In this document: positions 60,144 to 64,000 of the stretch, piece after piece
Position numbering within the stretch: position 1 is the stretch's first letter
How the letters are laid out: each line of letters starts with the position of its first letter
Assembly: GCA_037903475.1 (NCBI GenBank)
Contig: JBAJFG010000487.1
Span: 62,001 to 126,000, forward strand
DNA length: 64,000 nt
Direction: 5' to 3'
Source: Ancylostoma caninum
Lineage: Eukaryota > Nematoda > Chromadorea > Rhabditida > Ancylostomatidae
Notes under the pieces: generated by a model
Seen by the model: only the letters and a program-made list of their open reading frames with translations
Told to the model about the DNA's origin: nothing
Database searches by the model: none
Translations under genes and position numbers: made by a program

Positions 60144-60875
60144 AGGGCAGCAAAAACATGCGGCGGTTGCGTTTCTGCTCCGCCCACAACTATTTTGACC
60201 AGTTGAAACATGTTCAATACGCACTTGGCAATAGTCTAGACCTGTCAATGACAATTTACTTTAGCAAATTGTGGAAAAGATAACATCTATATGAAATGGG
60301 CGGGCCAAGGCCGCGCTTTGCGGCGCACTTATTGCATTGCCATTTCCGTGATAATTCAGTAAATATATTTAAGGATATGGCGCTCAAAAGGGCCGCACGA
60401 CCAAACTCGTAGTCACCGAAAATTGTGGAATGCTGTGAATAGACAAACATTCGACTATTTATTGCACTAATAAATACTTTTCAACGAATAATATGGCATG
60501 CGAATTAATAAATCAATAACAGCGAATCAATACATTTATTAGTCGTGAACTTACAATACATGTTAACTTTTCTTGGCCTCACCATCAAAATGTCTATTTT
60601 AGAGGAGGAATGTGCCCAAAGATATGATGACATCCGTTGCTTAACCATTAATGTACCGGCGATGAAGGGCGGGCAGGAGTGTTTCTTTCGCTGTCTGTGC
60701 TCTCTTCATGCTCAGAGGTTCTCTCAACATTGTGGTGGAGAAACTGGCTCTATCTCTACCCCTGCTATCTGAACCTAGCCGCTAAGCTGCGCAAAATCGC
60801 TTAAGCCCACTAGTTGAAGGGAATATCTACTTTTTGAGTGGAACTAAATACTTACGGCGCCGGTCCACCGTTTTT
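60144..60875. other. Downstream of the cyclophilin-like gene, no further gene recognised
   Basis: Contains the likely 3' UTR. An alternative last cyclophilin exon from about 60144 (AAKTCGGCVSAPP) would need a 33-base intron, so it is not preferred. AATAAA occurs at about 60470. Confidence 0.45.
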
Positions 60876-61144
60876 GCACCACAGCATACCGCCCATCTGG
60901 TCCGCTTCGCACCACCTATGCGGCGCGATAGACCAGCTAGGCGCTATGGTTGTCGGCGTTAACGTTTTGCTTGTCTTTTCCACCGTTTTCGAAATGAAAA
61001 CAAAGACAGAAAAAAACGATGGAAAACATAAGCAAGACATCAATTTTGGCAGCGCCGGACGACTACACACCCCAGCTGGTCTGCCGCGCTGTGGAGGAGG
61101 GGCGGCGCGGCAGACAACATGGGCGGTATTCTGTGATGCAAAAA
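60876..61144. mobile_element. GC-rich inverted-repeat element
   Basis: TTGCACCACAGCATACCGCC at the left pairs with GGCGGTATTCTGTGATGCAA at the right. Inner arms GACCAGCT / AGCTGGTC also pair. It shares the GCGGCGCGGCAGA core with 33599-33768. Confidence 0.8.
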
Positions 61145-61585
61145 CGATTCACCGGCTTTGTAAATACGTGACAAAGGGGTGGAGCGTAGTCGGCAAAAAT
61201 TGCAGTCATCAAATTGTCATGAATATAACTAAGTAAGATGTTAGAAACAACTTTATTTTTCCACCCCTTTCCCAAATAGGTCTCAAAGTGGGCGGGACTT
61301 CGACAACACGTATTAGGCTGAGACTGTTACGCTTCTTTTAAAACGGCGTTACGGTACACCTCGCTCGCGCAGTAGAACTGGTGAACCTACCGAGAGGGCA
61401 GGGTTATGGGCGGAGCCAGGCAGACAATAGCCAATGGTGGGCGCCGAAACCACTTCCTTTCCCGAATAACGCTCCAGGCACCCATGTATCATACATCAAC
61501 AGAGCACTAATGTGAAAAAAAGCAAATACGATCTACAGTGATACTGCAACTCGGACGAATACGTTTACTTGGTCCCCCGAATTTG

Positions 61586-64000
61586 CTATTCCCGATCAAA
61601 ATTCTCTCCCCTCTTGCATTTATGCTCTATACACGTACAATTGCCTATATTTGGCACGGGATACAAACATTCCATTGATTGCGCGTAATAATTGCGCAGT
61701 AGCAGCACTCTATCCACAAGAGTGGGTGGAACTCCGGTGAAACGTGGACGCCGATGCGCTTCTGATAGGCATTCCATAGCCAGTGACCATCTGAATCATT
61801 GGTACTTGTCATTACACAACCTAACACGATCTTACATCCCTCGTTGGCTGCTGAAAAGCATCGCTTACTCTGTTTCTCTGGGCCCTAACCCCTCAAAAAA
61901 AACGGTAATATCAACTCACACATCTAATGGACAGCCTTGTGGACAAGTCAAACCACGATCAGGTAAACGAAAGCACCTACAATCACGTTCAAAACTATGA
62001 GGCGATCAATAAATCGATAATAGGCAGAGTAGGGCAGTTATACGATGGAATGAGTACATCAGGTTCATGCTTACCGCTGTATCTCCTCTGCTGTTCTTTG
62101 ATAATGTGGCTCCGCCCCCAACGTCATACTCTCCCAGCAAAGCATCCCGAACATCCTGTAATGGCCTTTTATACAATACTTATTGATTGCCATGGAGCGA
62201 TAATAAATAATTGGCAACCCACCAAATGTCACCCTCTTGCCTGTATTTTGGATTTCGCTCGGTGGAACAAACGATTTCCGGAGGGAGCCTGGACGTTGTA
62301 GGCGGATAGAGACAGCTGAGCTTCACTGTGCACCTGAACCGTAAATCATAAACTTGCGGCTTACGTCGGGTTTTGGACAGGTATGTGACAGAGTGGGTCA
62401 CCGAAGATGATGTTTGGCAATGAATGAGAAAGTAAGTGTCATCAAAAATAATTACATGGTCGATTGGGGTTTTTTCACATAAAATTAATTGAAAATCAAT
62501 TATGAAGGAAAGTAAAAGCGCGCAAGTATAATAAATATTTGAGAAAACAGCGATAAAATGAAAGGTCAAAAATGAGTCAGAATATTTTTCCACCCCAAAT
62601 CTATCATATACCGTCTAAGCCTGTTTCATTCCTTGAACCGATGACGACTAGCAGCTTTATACTAATAGTTTTCGCTTCGTGTCGCTTACTGTCGCGCAAT
62701 ATGACTACAAAACCATGCCGCAACATCCTTCAACCTGCACGTCTATCTGTTCAGGATTTCGTCCTCATTGTTGGTCAATTAGTAGAACATAAACTTTAGC
62801 TGTGACATCGCGTAACGTCGCTGGAGTCGCCCTTGTCGCTCGCACGCTGATTTCGCGAAAAGTTTACCTTTTGATTTTATTCGAAGTACATATTTGTATA
62901 GGTAGAAACATACGTAGAGACATAATATTTACATATGTATTTACATATTATAAAAACTGTAGGTCGTTGTTATGCAAAAGAGGTAATTCCTTAATGCGTT
63001 AAAAAATAGCGTTGCGCTTACGCTCGCACACATACCTCTTGCTTTGCGATACACCATGAACTTCTTTTTATCAATATCTAATCCTGCGCTTCTTTAGCAA
63101 CATCCCAGGTGAGGACTTTGAACCTCGAAAATACATTCGGGACCGGTTCACTGAGACTTCGCTTACTGTCGCTTAAGACCGCTCATTGTCGCCGGCTGTC
63201 GCTTAGCACCGCTTACTGTCGCCCACTGTCGCCCAATCGCTCATGTTGTTATTCTGCACGGACAAGCTATTTCATTACCATTGGGCATATGTTTGTGATT
63301 TTTTTCTCTCAAGCTTTCTTTTTGTGGCCCGCAGTCGCTTATGCACGCTTTCGCCCGCGAAAATCGTTTATACCTCACCGTCTCAGATCCTTCGTGGTGA
63401 GTTGCACATTTTCCGTTGTAACCGCTCCATGTGCGACGTCACCGAGAATTTCATGGAAGTGCTTCAGAGCCGAACTTATCTGTGTCAGTACTTCAAGCAC
63501 GTCCTTGAGCAGAATTAGAGGCCGCTCCCGTTCTTCGCGATCCTGAACGGTCATGACATCATCAATGTGTGACGGCCACGCCCACTCATTCCCTCTCACT
63601 CACGAACTCGTATCTGATGCTGGAAGTAGTCGGCCAGTGTGCCGCCAGGTAACCACTCAACCGCAACTGCTGGTCGTAAAACAGCAAACGACAGGTGAGA
63701 GACTGCGACGATCCGAGAGATGTTCGGATGCGAAAGACGACAAATTCGAGCCGATTCTTCTAGTAGAGCGACACTGTGCTTGGGGTTTGGGTAGCTGACC
63801 TGCAAAGCGGAAGCGGATAGACTCCGTCCACTAGAAAATGTGGATGGACTCCACCTTCACAGCCACGGGAACTCTTTCATTTGTGCGGTGTTTCACTCTG
63901 GGGACAATTGTCCCACGGAAAAGTGTGCCTTGTGCCGTTTGAGCCAGCGGTGTCCCAAAAATTTCAATGCTGTTGTCTTCGACCAGATATCGTGAGAGTT
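61586..64000 (-). CDS. Receptor-tyrosine-kinase-like pseudokinase, partial (N-terminus beyond the right edge)
   Basis: Exons in transcript order: from beyond 64000 to 63855, 63799-63604, 63542-63379 (start uncertain), 62333-62223, 62155-62075, 61790-61586 with stop. The kinase fold runs in order. ERVPVAVK is strand 3 with the ATP lysine; LLEESARICRLSHPNI is helix C with its Glu; VEWLPGGTLADYF is the hinge. HGAVTTENVQL stands at the catalytic loop, where HRDLAARN is normal. VKLSCLY replaces VKISDFG. RLPPEIV replaces the APE motif, and DIWMFGMLCWESMTLGAEPH is helix F. CLSEAHRRPRF is the last conserved block. Loss of the HRD Asp and the DFG triad means catalysis is unlikely. WE..TLG..P suggests tyrosine-kinase ancestry. 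The tail after the domain is short. The junction between exons 2 and 3 does not agree in phase with the best donor, so one of those ends is wrong or the gene has a lesion there. Confidence 0.85.
63155..63240. repeat. GCTTACTGTCGC minisatellite in a pseudokinase intron
   Basis: Imperfect units of about 13-14 bases (CGCTTACTGTCGC, CGCTCATTGTCGC, GGCTGTCGC) recur about six times. Isolated copies lie at about 62680-62700 and 63330-63360. Confidence 0.75.

Noticed and set aside
1..64000. CRISPR array, bacterial operon or phage
   Set aside because: Introns, splice signals and nematode-type genes throughout show this is eukaryotic nuclear DNA; no direct-repeat/spacer array was seen.

Overview
This is eukaryotic DNA with the signs of a nematode, probably a strongylid (clade V) parasite such as a hookworm. 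That placement is inference. The signs are short exons with GT..AG introns, acceptors of the TTTTCAG type, acceptor-like sites 0-35 bases before several start codons (as expected for SL trans-splicing), nematode-type repeats, and a nuclear copy of mitochondrial DNA in the nematode gene order trnS(UGA)-trnN-trnY-nad1. Most long ORFs in the window are chance reading frames in introns or repeats. I rebuilt the genes below by joining exons whose splice phases agree.

Layout. Positions 1-28,099 are gene-poor and repeat-rich. They hold one probable first coding exon (2044-2184, minus), a few doubtful exon-like ORFs, a mitochondrial insertion (about 11,205-11,443), a decayed mariner element (about 22,930-23,400) and many small inverted-repeat elements. 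A nine-exon gene for a DBF4-like CDC7 regulatory subunit lies at 28,110-31,228 (plus). A six-exon cytochrome b561 gene is at 33,105-35,309 (minus). Positions 35,331-46,284 are again repeats only, with large fold-back elements and a G-rich tract. The V-ATPase subunit D gene (seven exons) is at 46,285-51,020 (minus).

The right third is denser. An eleven-exon gene for a secreted protein I do not recognise (54,415-57,645, minus) is divergent from a cyclophilin-like gene (58,471-60,143, plus). The cyclophilin converges on a receptor-kinase-like pseudokinase gene (61,586 to beyond the right edge, minus).

The genes do not form one pathway. DBF4 serves DNA replication. V-ATPase D and cytochrome b561 both act at acidic endomembranes (proton pumping and transmembrane electron transfer). 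From memory their C. elegans counterparts lie close together on chromosome III, which would make this a conserved block. The most unusual items are the secreted-protein gene, in which all ten introns are phase 0 and several hold an 11-12 base CAGAGACGCAGA motif, the pseudokinase that has lost both catalytic motifs, the cyclophilin with altered active-site residues, a non-autonomous hAT-like family with clear 8-bp target duplications, and a roughly 700-bp hairpin with tRNA-like promoter boxes in both arms.
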